Positions 44,425 to 53,096 of a stretch of 64,000 bases of DNA are shown in pieces (positions within the stretch are counted from its first letter, which is position 1; each line of letters starts with the position of its first letter). The notes under the pieces were generated by a model. The model was not told where the DNA came from. It ran no database searches and was given only the letters and a program-made list of their open reading frames with translations. Source of the stretch: Jannaschia donghaensis (GTDB lineage: Bacteria > Pseudomonadota > Alphaproteobacteria > Rhodobacterales > Rhodobacteraceae); contig NZ_CXSU01000012.1 of assembly GCF_001403795.1 (NCBI RefSeq), forward strand, positions 1,410,548 through 1,474,547, read 5' to 3'. The position numbers and the translations under genes are program-made.

Positions 44425-45695
44425 CCACGATCTCGAAGATCCGCTACTCGCGGCGTTCCATGCTCAAAACCGGGGGTGCTGCGCTCGCCGCCACGGCCCT
44501 GCCCGCGCCCATGATCTGGGGGCAGGAAAGCAAGAATATCGTTCTGCGCCAGTTCGGCACGGGGGTATCGAACCTCAACGACGTCGCCAACAAGGTGAAG
44601 GAGGATCTGGGCTTCACGCTGGAGATGACGGCCCTCGATTCCGACAGCGTAACGCAGCGGGCTGCCACCCAGCCGGGCAGTTTCGACATTGCGGATATCG
44701 AGTACTGGATCTGCAAGAAGGTCTGGCCCACCGGCAACCTTCAGGCAATGGATGTGTCCAGGATCGCCCGCTACGACCAGATCGTCGGCATCTTCAAGGA
44801 CGGCAAGCTGCGCGACGACAGCGTGATCGCCCAGGGCACCGCGCCGCACACCGTGGGCTTCGTCCCCGAACCCGGCGCGACCACCTTCGCCGATGAACCG
44901 ACGAACTGGATGACCCTGATCCCGACCATCTACAATGCCGACACGCTCGGGATTCGCCCCGACCTGATCGGACGTCCCATCCGCAATTGGTCCGAGCTTC
45001 TGAACCCAGAGTTTGCCGGCAAGGCGTCGATCCTCGACATCAGCTCGATCGGGATCATGGACATGGCCATGGTGTGCGAGTCGATGGGCGAGATCCAGTA
45101 TGCCGACAAGGGCAACATGACCCGCGACGAGATCGATCGCACGATCGCGATCTTCACCGAAGCCAAGCGCGCCGGCCAGTTCCGCGCCTTCTGGAAGAGC
45201 TTTGACGAGAGCGTGAACCTGATGGCGTCCGGAGAAGTCGTGATCCAGTCGATGTGGTCGCCCGCCATCACGGCCGTCAAGTCCCGCGGCATCCCATGTG
45301 TCTACCAACCGCTGGAAGAAGGCTATCGCAGCTGGGGCGGCGGGATCGGCCTCTCCAGCGCGCTTTCGGGCATGGAGCTGGACGCGGCCTACGAGTACAT
45401 CAACTGGTATCTCGATGGCTGGGTCGGCGGCTACCTCATGCGCCAAGGCTACTACTCGGCCGTGCCCGCCACCTCCAAGGACCACATGTCCGCCAACGAA
45501 TGGGGCTACTGGTTCGAAGGCAAGGCCGCGACTGGCCCGATCACCTCGCCCGGCGGCGACGTGCTGGCCCAGGCCGGCGATGTTCGCGACGGCGGATCGT
45601 TCGAGGCACGCATGGGCTCGGTCGCCTGCTGGAACGCGGTCATGGACGAGAACCAGTACATGGTCCGCAAGTGGAACGAGTTCATCTCTGCCTGA
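44421..45695 (+). CDS. spermidine/putrescine-type ABC substrate-binding protein, Tat signal
   Basis: 424 residues. The twin-arginine signal SRRSMLKTGGAALAATALPA precedes a PotD/PotF-like bilobed domain (NIVLRQFGTGVSNLNDVANK; FDIADIEYWICKKVW; GRPIRNWSELLNPEFAGKAS). The export route implies folding in the cytoplasm. Ligand likely an amine or other cationic organic compound. A strong stem-loop follows the stop, as expected for a binding-protein gene expressed above its permeases. Confidence 0.9.
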   Translation: MTTISKIRYSRRSMLKTGGAALAATALPAPMIWGQESKNIVLRQFGTGVSNLNDVANKVKEDLGFTLEMTALDSDSVTQRAATQPGSFDIADIEYWICKKVWPTGNLQAMDVSRIARYDQIVGIFKDGKLRDDSVIAQGTAPHTVGFVPEPGATTFADEPTNWMTLIPTIYNADTLGIRPDLIGRPIRNWSELLNPEFAGKASILDISSIGIMDMAMVCESMGEIQYADKGNMTRDEIDRTIAIFTEAKRAGQFRAFWKSFDESVNLMASGEVVIQSMWSPAITAVKSRGIPCVYQPLEEGYRSWGGGIGLSSALSGMELDAAYEYINWYLDGWVGGYLMRQGYYSAVPATSKDHMSANEWGYWFEGKAATGPITSPGGDVLAQAGDVRDGGSFEARMGSVACWNAVMDENQYMVRKWNEFISA

Positions 45696-45705
45696 CGAGC
45701 CTTAG

Positions 45706-45730
45706 GTGCCCCGGCTTAGCGCCGGGGCAC
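45706..45730 (+). terminator. perfect stem-loop after the binding-protein gene
   Basis: GTGCCCCGGC and GCCGGGGCAC pair over 10 bp around TTAGC, ten bases after the stop. No T-run follows, so it is more likely an mRNA-stabilising or partial-termination hairpin that raises binding-protein over permease expression than a full terminator. Confidence 0.75.
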
Positions 45731-45756
45731 ATCCTCCGTTCCGCCTCGAGGTTCAT

Positions 45757-46644
45757 ATGACCGACCACGCACGCATCAGCGCGCCGCGCCGTAGCCTTGG
45801 GCCGAACGTCGCCGGCTGGCTGCTGGTATCGCCCCTGGCGCTGGTATTATCCGCGTTCCTCGTATTGCCGGTAATCATGATCGTGGTCGTCAGCTTTTGG
45901 GGCACGACGGAGTTTTCGATCTATCCTGCGTTCCAGTTCGACAACTACGCCTTCCTATTCGGATCGGAGGTCACTTACCGCGTCTTCCTCAACACCTTCA
46001 AATACGCCGTGATCACTTGGGCCCTTACCCTGGGGATCGGCTTCACGGTGGCCTACTTCCTCGCCTTTCATGTCCGCACCCAGACCTGGCAGATCGCGCT
46101 GTTCCTTTTGTGCACGATCCCGTTCCTGACCTCGAACATCATCCGCATGATCTCGTGGATCCCGTTTCTGGGGCGCGAAGGCATCGCCAATTCGGCGCTG
46201 CTGTCCTGGGGGATGATCGACGCGCCGCTCGATTGGCTGCTGTTCAGCGACTTTTCGGTGATCCTCGCCTTCGTACATCTCTACACGCTCTTCATGGTGG
46301 TCCCGATTTTCAACACCATGATGCGCATCGACCGCAGTCTTATCGAGGCGGCCAACGATGCGGGTGCCAGCGGTTGGCAAACGCTGGCCTTCGTCATCGT
46401 GCCGCTGACCAAGCCCGGTATCATGATCGGCACGATCTTCGTCGTCACGTTGGTTATGGGCGACTTCATTACCGTGCGCTTCATGTCGGGCTCGCAATCG
46501 GCAAATGTCGGGCGCCTCATCTCGAACGACATCGCGCTGCTGCAATACCCCTCGGCATCGGCAACGGCAGTGGTGCTGCTGGTCGTGGTCTTGGTGGTGA
46601 TCGGCACGCTGCTGCGCTTCGTCGATATCCGGAGGGAGCTGTAA
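45757..46644 (+). CDS. spermidine/putrescine-type ABC permease 1 (PotB-like)
   Basis: The ATG at 45757 follows GAGG by seven bases; an upstream GTG frame would read through the stem-loop and is rejected. 295 residues, six helices and an EAA loop (RSLIEAANDAGASGWQTLAF). It pairs with the second permease. Its stop TAA overlaps the next ATG. Confidence 0.92.
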   Translation: MTDHARISAPRRSLGPNVAGWLLVSPLALVLSAFLVLPVIMIVVVSFWGTTEFSIYPAFQFDNYAFLFGSEVTYRVFLNTFKYAVITWALTLGIGFTVAYFLAFHVRTQTWQIALFLLCTIPFLTSNIIRMISWIPFLGREGIANSALLSWGMIDAPLDWLLFSDFSVILAFVHLYTLFMVVPIFNTMMRIDRSLIEAANDAGASGWQTLAFVIVPLTKPGIMIGTIFVVTLVMGDFITVRFMSGSQSANVGRLISNDIALLQYPSASATAVVLLVVVLVVIGTLLRFVDIRREL

Positions 46645-47468
46645 TGGGACCGCGCCCGCGCTCCTTCTACGTGTTGGCCGCGGTCTTCACCCTCTTCGTC
46701 GTGTTCCTTTACGGTCCCACCGTAACGATCGCGATCCTGTCGTTCCAAGGTCCGCAGGGGGGCCTTACCTTTCCGATGCGCGGCACGTCGCTGCACTGGT
46801 TCCGCGACCTGTTCGAACAGCAGGCCGTGGGCGACATCTGGGGGGCGTTTCGCCGGTCGCTGATCCTCGGGCTGATGGTTATGATCGTGACGGTCGTCGT
46901 ATCGGTCATGGGCGGTTTGGCGTTTCGCAAGCGGTTCCATGGGTCCGGTGCTCTCTTCTATCTGATGATCGCCGCGCTCGTAATTCCGTCGATCCTGGTC
47001 TCGCTCGGCGTGGGCCTTCTTTTTGGACGCGCGGGCCTGCCGGTCCACTGGGCCACCAGCGGCTTCGGCGCGCAGCTGACTTGGACACTGCCTTTCGGCC
47101 TCTTGATCATGTTCGCCGTCTTCAACCGCTTCGACCCGGCGTTCGAGGAGGCCGCGCGCGATCTGGGCGCGTCCCCCTGGCAGACGGTCCGGCATGTGGT
47201 TCTGCCGATCATCGCGCCGTCGCTGATCGGCGTCGCGCTCTTCGGCTTCACCCTCAGTTATGACGAATTCGCGCGCACGCTGCTGACGGCGGGCAGCTAT
47301 AACACTCTTCCGCTGGAGGTGTACGGCATGACCACCAACGTCACTTCGCCGGTGATCTTCGCGCTCGGCACGCTGACGACTGTGTTCTCGTTCGCGGTGA
47401 TCGGCGTGTTCCTCGGCGGGGCGCTGGCGATGGACCGCCGGCGCAAGACCCGTGCGGGCGGGCGCTAG
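46644..47468 (+). CDS. spermidine/putrescine-type ABC permease 2 (PotC-like)
   Basis: 274 residues starting at the TAATG overlap, with GGAGGGAG upstream. Six membrane helices and the EAA loop FEEAARDLGASPWQTVRHVV. A longer open frame starting at 45897 is a shadow of the first permease joined to this gene in the same frame. It completes the importer. Confidence 0.92.
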   Translation: MGPRPRSFYVLAAVFTLFVVFLYGPTVTIAILSFQGPQGGLTFPMRGTSLHWFRDLFEQQAVGDIWGAFRRSLILGLMVMIVTVVVSVMGGLAFRKRFHGSGALFYLMIAALVIPSILVSLGVGLLFGRAGLPVHWATSGFGAQLTWTLPFGLLIMFAVFNRFDPAFEEAARDLGASPWQTVRHVVLPIIAPSLIGVALFGFTLSYDEFARTLLTAGSYNTLPLEVYGMTTNVTSPVIFALGTLTTVFSFAVIGVFLGGALAMDRRRKTRAGGR

Positions 47469-47472
47469 GGCC

Positions 47473-48129
47473 GTGGTGATTGCGATCCTGAACCCCAACA
47501 GCACTGCGTCGATGACCCGCGCCATGCTCGCCGCCGCTCGCGCCGCCGCACCCGATCTGGCCTTCGAGGGATGGACCTCCGAAGAGGGCCCCCCAGCCAT
47601 TCAGGGGCCTGCAGATGGCAAAGCCGCCGCCGGTCCTTTGATCGCGTTGGCCAAGCGCGCGGCCGACGGGGGCGCGCAAGGGATCATCATCGGCTGTTTC
47701 GACGACACCGCCCTGCAAGCTGTTGTCGCCGCTGTTCCCTGCCCCGTCATCGGCATCGGTCAGGCCGCCTTCACCAACGCAGCATTGCGCCAATGGCGCT
47801 TCAGCGTAGTGACGACCCTGCCCGTCGCGGTGCCGGTGATCGAGGCCAACATCGCTCGCTACGGCTTTGCGGCGCATCTAGGACGGGTGCGGGCAGCAGA
47901 CGTGCCGGTCCTCGCGCTGGACCACGATCCGGGGGCGGCCTGCGCGCCCATCCTGGCCCAGGCCCGTGCGGCCCTCGCAGATGAGGCCCCGCACGCCATC
48001 GTGCTCGGCTGCGCGGGCATGGTCGCGCTCACGGCGCGGATGCGCGCTGCTCTGCCCGTACCGGTGATCGACCCGGTCGAGGCTGCCGCGACCTGCATGC
48101 GTTGGCTGGTACCGGATGCGGCAAGCTGA
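47473..48129 (+). CDS. Asp/Glu/hydantoin racemase family protein
   Basis: 218 residues from adjacent GTG codons (47473 or 47476), four bases after the permease stop. The family's two catalytic cysteines are visible in IIIGCFDDTAL and IVLGCAGMVAL, with ILNPNSTASMT at the N terminus. It belongs with hydantoin and maleate isomerase-like racemases. As last gene of the importer operon it probably acts on the imported compound or a ring-opened derivative, which would widen the cargo beyond plain polyamines. Confidence 0.87.
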   Translation: MVIAILNPNSTASMTRAMLAAARAAAPDLAFEGWTSEEGPPAIQGPADGKAAAGPLIALAKRAADGGAQGIIIGCFDDTALQAVVAAVPCPVIGIGQAAFTNAALRQWRFSVVTTLPVAVPVIEANIARYGFAAHLGRVRAADVPVLALDHDPGAACAPILAQARAALADEAPHAIVLGCAGMVALTARMRAALPVPVIDPVEAAATCMRWLVPDAAS

Positions 48130-48424
48130 CTCGCCGAGATGGCCGGGGGTCGGTAAGCTACCGTTTGGATGGTCATGACGACGTGGCGATGATGGAAATG
48201 GCTGCATTGAACGGACGGTTCTAATGAGACAAGCGATTGCATCCCGCCCACCCAATAGTGCCAGTGAAGTGCGGCCTTGCAGACCGCTTGGGACCGTTCC
48301 GACCGAGTGTTCCCACGTACCAGCGGCGGAACCGTCCCTATTGAAATGGATATAGATCGTCACCTAGGCGTGGGTCGGATGACGTTTCGGACCGTGTGTT
48401 GGCTTAATCGGCCGGCCCTTGGGC
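48130..48424. other. intergenic stretch, no gene seen
   Basis: Nearly 300 bp after the racemase gene without a start, hairpin or RNA that I recognise; it leads into decayed genes. Confidence 0.3.
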
Positions 48425-48690
48425 AGCGTGCTCGACCTCGACACGCTGCGCAATCCGGGCCTGCAAGACACCGGCGTTGTCGCGATCGGTGACATGAACC
48501 TTGCAATGATCCTCGCCATCCGCGCGCGCTGGCTGGAACGCTGCCTCGACGGGCTCGACAAGTCCTACCGGCTGCACAGGTGGCTGGGGGTCACCGCCTT
48601 CGCCGTCCCGAAGATCCACTGGGCCATGGCGAACGGGCCATGCTGGCTGATCGACCTAGGGCTGCGCGAGAGGGCACCGCTAACGGTAGA
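48425..48690 (+). pseudogene. ferric-reductase-like membrane protein fragment
   Basis: A plus-strand frame shows NLAMILAIRARWLERCLDGL, DKSYRLHRWLGVTAFAVPKI and HWAMANGPCW, the first two membrane helices of ferric-reductase/NADPH-oxidase-like proteins (RxRWLE, DKxYRLHRWLG, HW). Nothing of the later helices or the FAD/NAD domains follows, and the frame continues into unrelated sequence. A truncated remnant is the simplest view. Confidence 0.6.
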
Positions 48691-49064
48691 TCGGCGGGAG
48701 GCGCCCCCCTCGAGAGTCAAAATCGCTACGTGTATCCCGGTCGAAGCTCTGACCGTGCCCAGAAAGCTCAGCAGGACGAGTCCACCGGTTCTCTCCGCGC
48801 GAATAGGAGTCGGAATCGCCCGGTAAACAGCGCCGTCAAGTTCGGGATTATTCCGTAGGACAATGCCCCATCCGGCAGGTCGCGCGAAAAATTCGGGACC
48901 GAGATCGAACCTGCGCCGATGTCCACCACATGACCGAGATAGCGGCGACGATTGACCGGATCGTCCCGTGCGCAACGTCGAACTCGGCGTTGGTGCAATC
49001 CGCGCCCGTGTCAAAGCGTATCGTCGAGATGTAGGAGCATTCAGGTGCACCGATCCCCATCACG

Positions 49065-49487
49065 GCGGCAACCTTCGGCATTGACACGCGCGCTTTGGAG
49101 AACGCTGTTCGTCGGGGGCTTGCCGTGTGGGCGTTTTCACACAGTGCGCATAGACTTGAGAAAACCGATCTTGTTGAACCTGTCGACAGGGATGCTCGTT
49201 CACTAGACGACATAACGGCAACCCTCACCGGCACCCGTGCCATTTTTTACGCCTTGGGCATCAAGGACCGGCAGGAGGCGCTGATCATGGACAGTGATCT
49301 CGACTGGACGACCGCGCGGCCGATCATCCTCACCAACAGCCAGAAATCGCGGAGGTCCACGGTCCTGCGGGAGCCTTCATATTGGCGCAACGGCCTTGTC
49401 TCCCGACGCGATGTCGCGTGTTATCTTGTCAACGCCGTCGAGGATGGGCTCGACATTCGAACAGACGTTGTCCTCACTCGGTCCTGA
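49065..49487 (+). pseudogene. NAD(P)-binding NmrA/atypical-SDR remnant with internal deletion
   Basis: The frame carries RRGLAVWAFSHSAHRLEKTD and SLDDITATLTGTRAIFYALG, the first half of an NmrA-like domain, then directly SDLDWTTARPIILTN and VSRRDVACYLVNAVEDGLDI from its end. The middle of about 60-80 residues is missing and the glycine-rich N terminus is garbled (no proper start; TTG only). A decayed gene next to the ferric-reductase fragment. Confidence 0.6.
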
Positions 49488-49536
49488 TCGCTATCGATCC
49501 TGCCATGACCGTCCGTCAAGGAGCCCGTGCCGACCC

Positions 49537-50010
49537 ATGCCTGACCTCGCCCCGGAAAATGTTCAGGATTATCCACGCCCGCCCGCGCTCGAGCCTGTGC
49601 GCCAACAGCTGCGCATCGTGCTGAACGGTAAGATCGCCGCTGAAACAACGCGCGCATTTCGCGTCCTCGAAACACATCACGCGCCCACATATTATATTCC
49701 GCCCGAAGACGTGACGGCGGCGCTGACGCCCCTGCCCGGCACGACGTTTTGCGAGTGGAAGGGACGGGCCGCGTATTTCGATGTCCAGATTGACGGCAAA
49801 ATGGCCCCTCGGGCGGCTTGGAGCTATGCCGCGCCAACGCGCGACTTCACGGCGCTGGCGGGGTATCTGTCTTTCTACGCCAGCGCGATGGACGCCTGTT
49901 TTGTCGGAGAGGACCGGGTGATCGCGCAGCCCGGTGACTTTTACGGCGGCTGGGTGACAGCGAACCTGCAAGGCCGGATCAAGGGCGCGCCGGGAACAGA
50001 GCATTGGTAG
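49537..50010 (+). CDS. DUF427 family protein
   Basis: 157 residues from the ATG at 49537 (MPDLAPENVQDYPRPPALEP). Family pieces: IAAETTRAFRVLETHHAPTY, YIPPEDVTAALTPLPGTTFC, EWKGRAAYFDV and YPxD-like FYASAMDACFVGEDRV. DUF427 proteins are small beta-rich and of unknown role. The end overlaps the start of the FAD oxidoreductase gene, so the two are coupled. The frame is open further upstream to 49294 without family match. Confidence 0.88.
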   Translation: MPDLAPENVQDYPRPPALEPVRQQLRIVLNGKIAAETTRAFRVLETHHAPTYYIPPEDVTAALTPLPGTTFCEWKGRAAYFDVQIDGKMAPRAAWSYAAPTRDFTALAGYLSFYASAMDACFVGEDRVIAQPGDFYGGWVTANLQGRIKGAPGTEHW

Positions 50011-50954
50011 AGGTGGTGCCGAAGGTCGCAGTCGTGGGTGCCGGGATGTCGGGCCTGACCTGTGCGCGGGAGTTGATGCAGCATGGCGTGGACGTGACGG
50101 TTTTCGACAAGGGGCGTGGTCTGGGCGGCCGGATGGCAACACGACGCGCCGATGGCGGTTTTCAATTCGATCACGGTGCTCAGTATCTCACCCCGCGCAG
50201 CGCCGCTTTCACCGCGATGCTCGAGGATGCGGAGGCCGCTGGTGCCGTGGCGCGCTGGCAACGCGAAGGCAAACAGCCGGCATATGTCGGGGTCCCCGGG
50301 ATGACGGGGCTCGCGAAGTATCTGGCGCACGACCTTGAGATCCGAAAGCAGACGCGCATTGACCGTGTCGTGTGCGCCAATAACCGCTGGCAACTGACTT
50401 GGGACACCGGCACCGAGATGTTCGATCGCGTAGTCATCACGACCCCTGCCCCCCAGATTGGTGCGCTTCTGTCCGATGAGGATCCTTTCAGCGGCGCATT
50501 GGCCACAGTGACGATGGATCCTTGTCTGACACTCATGGTCGGCCTTTCCGCGGATGTGGACCTGCCTTTCGTTTCCCGCCGCACCCCCGATCAGGATATC
50601 TCTTGGATCGTGTGCGATAGCGCGAAACCGGGCCGACCGGACGCAACCTGCATCGTGGCCCAGGCCAGCCGAGACTGGAGCATACGCCACCTAGAACTGG
50701 ACCGGGATGTGTTTGCAAAACGGATGCTTGCGCTGCTGTCCGACGCCATCGGTGGCGACCCGATCGCGAACCCGGCTTACCTGTCCGGACACCGCTGGCG
50801 CTATGCCTTCGTGTCCCAACCGCTTGCACAGCCGTACTTGGCAAGCGCGGATCGGACCCTGTTCGCCGGTGGCGACTGGTGTCTCGGCGCGCGGGCCGAG
50901 GATGCGTGGACGAGTGGGCAGGCCATCGCGGACGCAATCGCTGAGGGCATATAA
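50004..50954 (+). CDS. renalase-like NAD(P)/FAD-dependent oxidoreductase
   Basis: 316 residues, start TTG 50004 overlapping the DUF427 stop (GTG at 50013 or 50016 possible). FAD site VAVVGAGMSGLTCARELMQH, then GRGLGGRMATRR and FDHGAQYLTPRS, and C-terminal LFAGGDWCLGARAEDAW with SGQAIADAI, as in renalase and related amine-oxidase-fold enzymes. It probably oxidises or isomerises a reduced cofactor or small amine; the substrate is not evident. Confidence 0.87.
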   Translation: MVEVVPKVAVVGAGMSGLTCARELMQHGVDVTVFDKGRGLGGRMATRRADGGFQFDHGAQYLTPRSAAFTAMLEDAEAAGAVARWQREGKQPAYVGVPGMTGLAKYLAHDLEIRKQTRIDRVVCANNRWQLTWDTGTEMFDRVVITTPAPQIGALLSDEDPFSGALATVTMDPCLTLMVGLSADVDLPFVSRRTPDQDISWIVCDSAKPGRPDATCIVAQASRDWSIRHLELDRDVFAKRMLALLSDAIGGDPIANPAYLSGHRWRYAFVSQPLAQPYLASADRTLFAGGDWCLGARAEDAWTSGQAIADAIAEGI

Positions 50955-50968
50955 CGATTTATCGGCCG

Positions 50969-52408
50969 CTACGCCTGAAACAACGGCGTCGACGCGGCAA
51001 TGGCCCAGGCAAGGATCACCCCCGCCCCGAGGCCCGCGCCGATCGGCCCGCTCCTTTGCGCCAGCCACATGGCCATCGTGCCGTAGACAAGCCAGTAAAG
51101 CACCAGCACCGGAAGCACCGTGAAGACGAGGCCAAGCGCCGTCGGAGCGACGATCATGGCCAAGGTGAACGCGACCAGAAACGGCACGCGCAAAGCGATC
51201 CGAGCACCAAGGCCACGGCCCTGCACGAGGATGCGGTCTGCCAGCCCGAAGAGCAGCGTCGACGGAAGCAGGATAAGCGCGAGAGACAGCCGCGGCCCCA
51301 TCGGCAGGAAGGCTGCGCCGTAACGATCCAGCGCAAGGGCGAATGCGCCCAGCCCCCAGACCACCAGCAGCAGGCCCGCGAAAAGATCGAGACCTGAAAA
51401 CCGTGGAACAACGCGCAGGATCATCAGAACCAGAATGCCCCAGACCCCGAACGCGAGACCAAGTGCGCCGAACCCGGCCACCCCGAGCACCGGCAAGCCC
51501 GTCGTTGCAATGCCCCCTGCCCCGATAGCCGCCACGGATGCGGCCAATGCGGCGCGTCCGATCCCGGGCTGGTGCGGCAGATCGGTCGCCGGCAACAGCC
51601 GGACGAGCGGCTGGAACAGGATCAGGATCGAGAGCAGCAGCGCGGCGATCCATTTTCCAATCGCCACCGGGGCCGCACGATCGCCCAGCCAGCGCGCCGT
51701 TTCCGACAGGGTCAAGGGTGACCACAAAACACCCACGTGCCCGACCATAGGGGCACTGACAGCACGCCGCGCGACGGTTGCATTTGTGACGGTTTCGCCT
51801 TCCTGCGCGGGGCCGACCTGCCCCACCGCCGCAAGCGACACCTCGCGCAACCGGCCCTCGAAAGCGCCTGAGACGACGAGCAGACGTTCGGGATGCGTCG
51901 GCGTGATCGCATCCGAGTACATCGAAATCGCCACAACATCCTTGGTTTCTGGCAGACGCGCCGCCGCCCGCACGATCACATCCGTTGCCATCGAATGACC
52001 GACATAGGACACACGCGTCAGCCCGGTACGAAGCTGCGCCGCTTCGACGACGCCGAGTGTCTGCCTGACGAGGTCCTCGGTCGTACCGGTGAGCGTTTCT
52101 ATGGCGGGCGACAGCGCCGCGGAATGACGCCCGTGACCGATATAGTCGAATGCAACGGCGGTATGACCCGCTTGAGCCAGAGTTAAAGAAATCGCCTCCA
52201 TCATCTGCCGGGACCCGCCGAACCCATGGGATACGACGACAAGCGCGCCCTTCGAACCTTCGGTCGAATAGAACGTCGCCGGCGTTTGTCCCAATACGAC
52301 ATCCTCTATCTCTATCGACCATCGGGCGCTTTCGAGCCGGTAGATGGACCACAGGGCGAGCGTGAGGGCGAGTATCGTGATCACGAAGGAGAGGCTTGCG
52401 CGTTTCAT
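50969..52408 (-). CDS. membrane-bound alpha/beta hydrolase
   Basis: 479 residues from 52408 (MKRASLSFVITILALTLALW); an earlier in-frame start at 52474 is possible. After one helix comes a periplasmic hydrolase domain with VVSHGFGGSRQMMEAISLTL, FDYIGHGRH and the nucleophile elbow YVGHSMATDVIVRAA, then about nine membrane helices from residue 265 to the end. A hydrolase fused to a polytopic membrane region is uncommon; a lipid or peptide substrate near the membrane is plausible. It is convergent with the FAD gene (14 bp) and has IS copy B behind its start. Confidence 0.75.
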   Translation of the reverse strand: MKRASLSFVITILALTLALWSIYRLESARWSIEIEDVVLGQTPATFYSTEGSKGALVVVSHGFGGSRQMMEAISLTLAQAGHTAVAFDYIGHGRHSAALSPAIETLTGTTEDLVRQTLGVVEAAQLRTGLTRVSYVGHSMATDVIVRAAARLPETKDVVAISMYSDAITPTHPERLLVVSGAFEGRLREVSLAAVGQVGPAQEGETVTNATVARRAVSAPMVGHVGVLWSPLTLSETARWLGDRAAPVAIGKWIAALLLSILILFQPLVRLLPATDLPHQPGIGRAALAASVAAIGAGGIATTGLPVLGVAGFGALGLAFGVWGILVLMILRVVPRFSGLDLFAGLLLVVWGLGAFALALDRYGAAFLPMGPRLSLALILLPSTLLFGLADRILVQGRGLGARIALRVPFLVAFTLAMIVAPTALGLVFTVLPVLVLYWLVYGTMAMWLAQRSGPIGAGLGAGVILAWAIAASTPLFQA

Positions 52409-52538
52409 GGGGATCAAGATGGAGTGGCGACCAGAGGTGGCGACTTTTTTCGAAGTATGGACGCTAGATGGCAAGATTATTTGGTGTTCTTCTGCTCGTT
52501 GCGGCTTTCCGTAAGATTATTTTGGAGTGGCAGAGCTA

Positions 52539-53089
52539 GGCTCAAGCCTCATAACCAGAAGAGCACGGTTGCGGAGAGTGCGATGGTCGAGAGGAACACG
52601 GCTGGAGACCTGTCGTAGCGCGTCGCCCCGCGCCTCCAGTCTTTCAGGCGCCCGTACATGATCTCGATCCCGTTGCGTTTTCTATAGCGGCGTTTGTCCA
52701 TCGCCCGGCAGGGCATCACGCAGTGATGTCCCGAGAGGGGATGGAGATCGTCTTGTTGTCGGATGCCCGGGCGGCGAGCCCAGTCATGATCCGCGCAAAC
52801 ACCCCCGTGTCGCTCCACCGCTTCCAGCGGTTGTACAGCGTCTTCTGCGGACCGTACGCCCGTGGTGCATCGCGCCCGCGCAAACCATTGCAGTTGACGA
52901 AGACAATCCCGCTCAGGACGCGCCGGTCATCAACGCGTGGCACCCCAAGGCTGTTGGGAAAATACGGTCGAAGCCGCTCCGTCTGACCTTCGCTCAGCCA
53001 GTACAAATCGCTCATGTCGTGCCCCCGAAGTCCGGGAGATTGAATCAGGCAACCTTGGAAGCCCCAACCAAATCAATGGGTCCTGAGCC
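52539..53089 (-). mobile_element. IS5-family (IS427-group) element, copy B, internally deleted
   Basis: Ends GGCTCAAGCCTCAT and, inverted, GGCTCAGGACCCATTG enclose 551 bp. No target duplication is seen (CTA on one side, GGA on the other). The first third (MSDLYWLSEGQTERLRPYFP to SDNKTISI) and the last part (DKRRYRKRNGIEIMYGRLKD to the end) are present, joined by one hairpin element at 52699-52739. About 330 bp between them, with both catalytic Asp codons, is missing. Confidence 0.82.
52699..52739 (+). repeat. 41-bp hairpin element, copy E4 (recombinant junction)
   Basis: CGCCCGGCAGGG, arms CATCAC/GTGATG around GCA, then TCCCGAGAGG. Its left flank (GCGTTTGTC) is that of site 3 and its right flank (GATGGAGATC) that of site 1, so it marks a deletion between two elements. 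Confidence 0.83.
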
Positions 53090-53096
53090 GGATGAT

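Noticed and set aside
45897-47468. 523-codon frame as one long permease
   Set aside because: Its first 250 codons are the shifted frame of the first permease; the real second permease starts at the TAATG overlap at 46644.
48848-49243. Minus-strand 131-codon frame
   Set aside because: It is antisense to the NmrA-like remnant, whose plus-strand translation matches a known family better.
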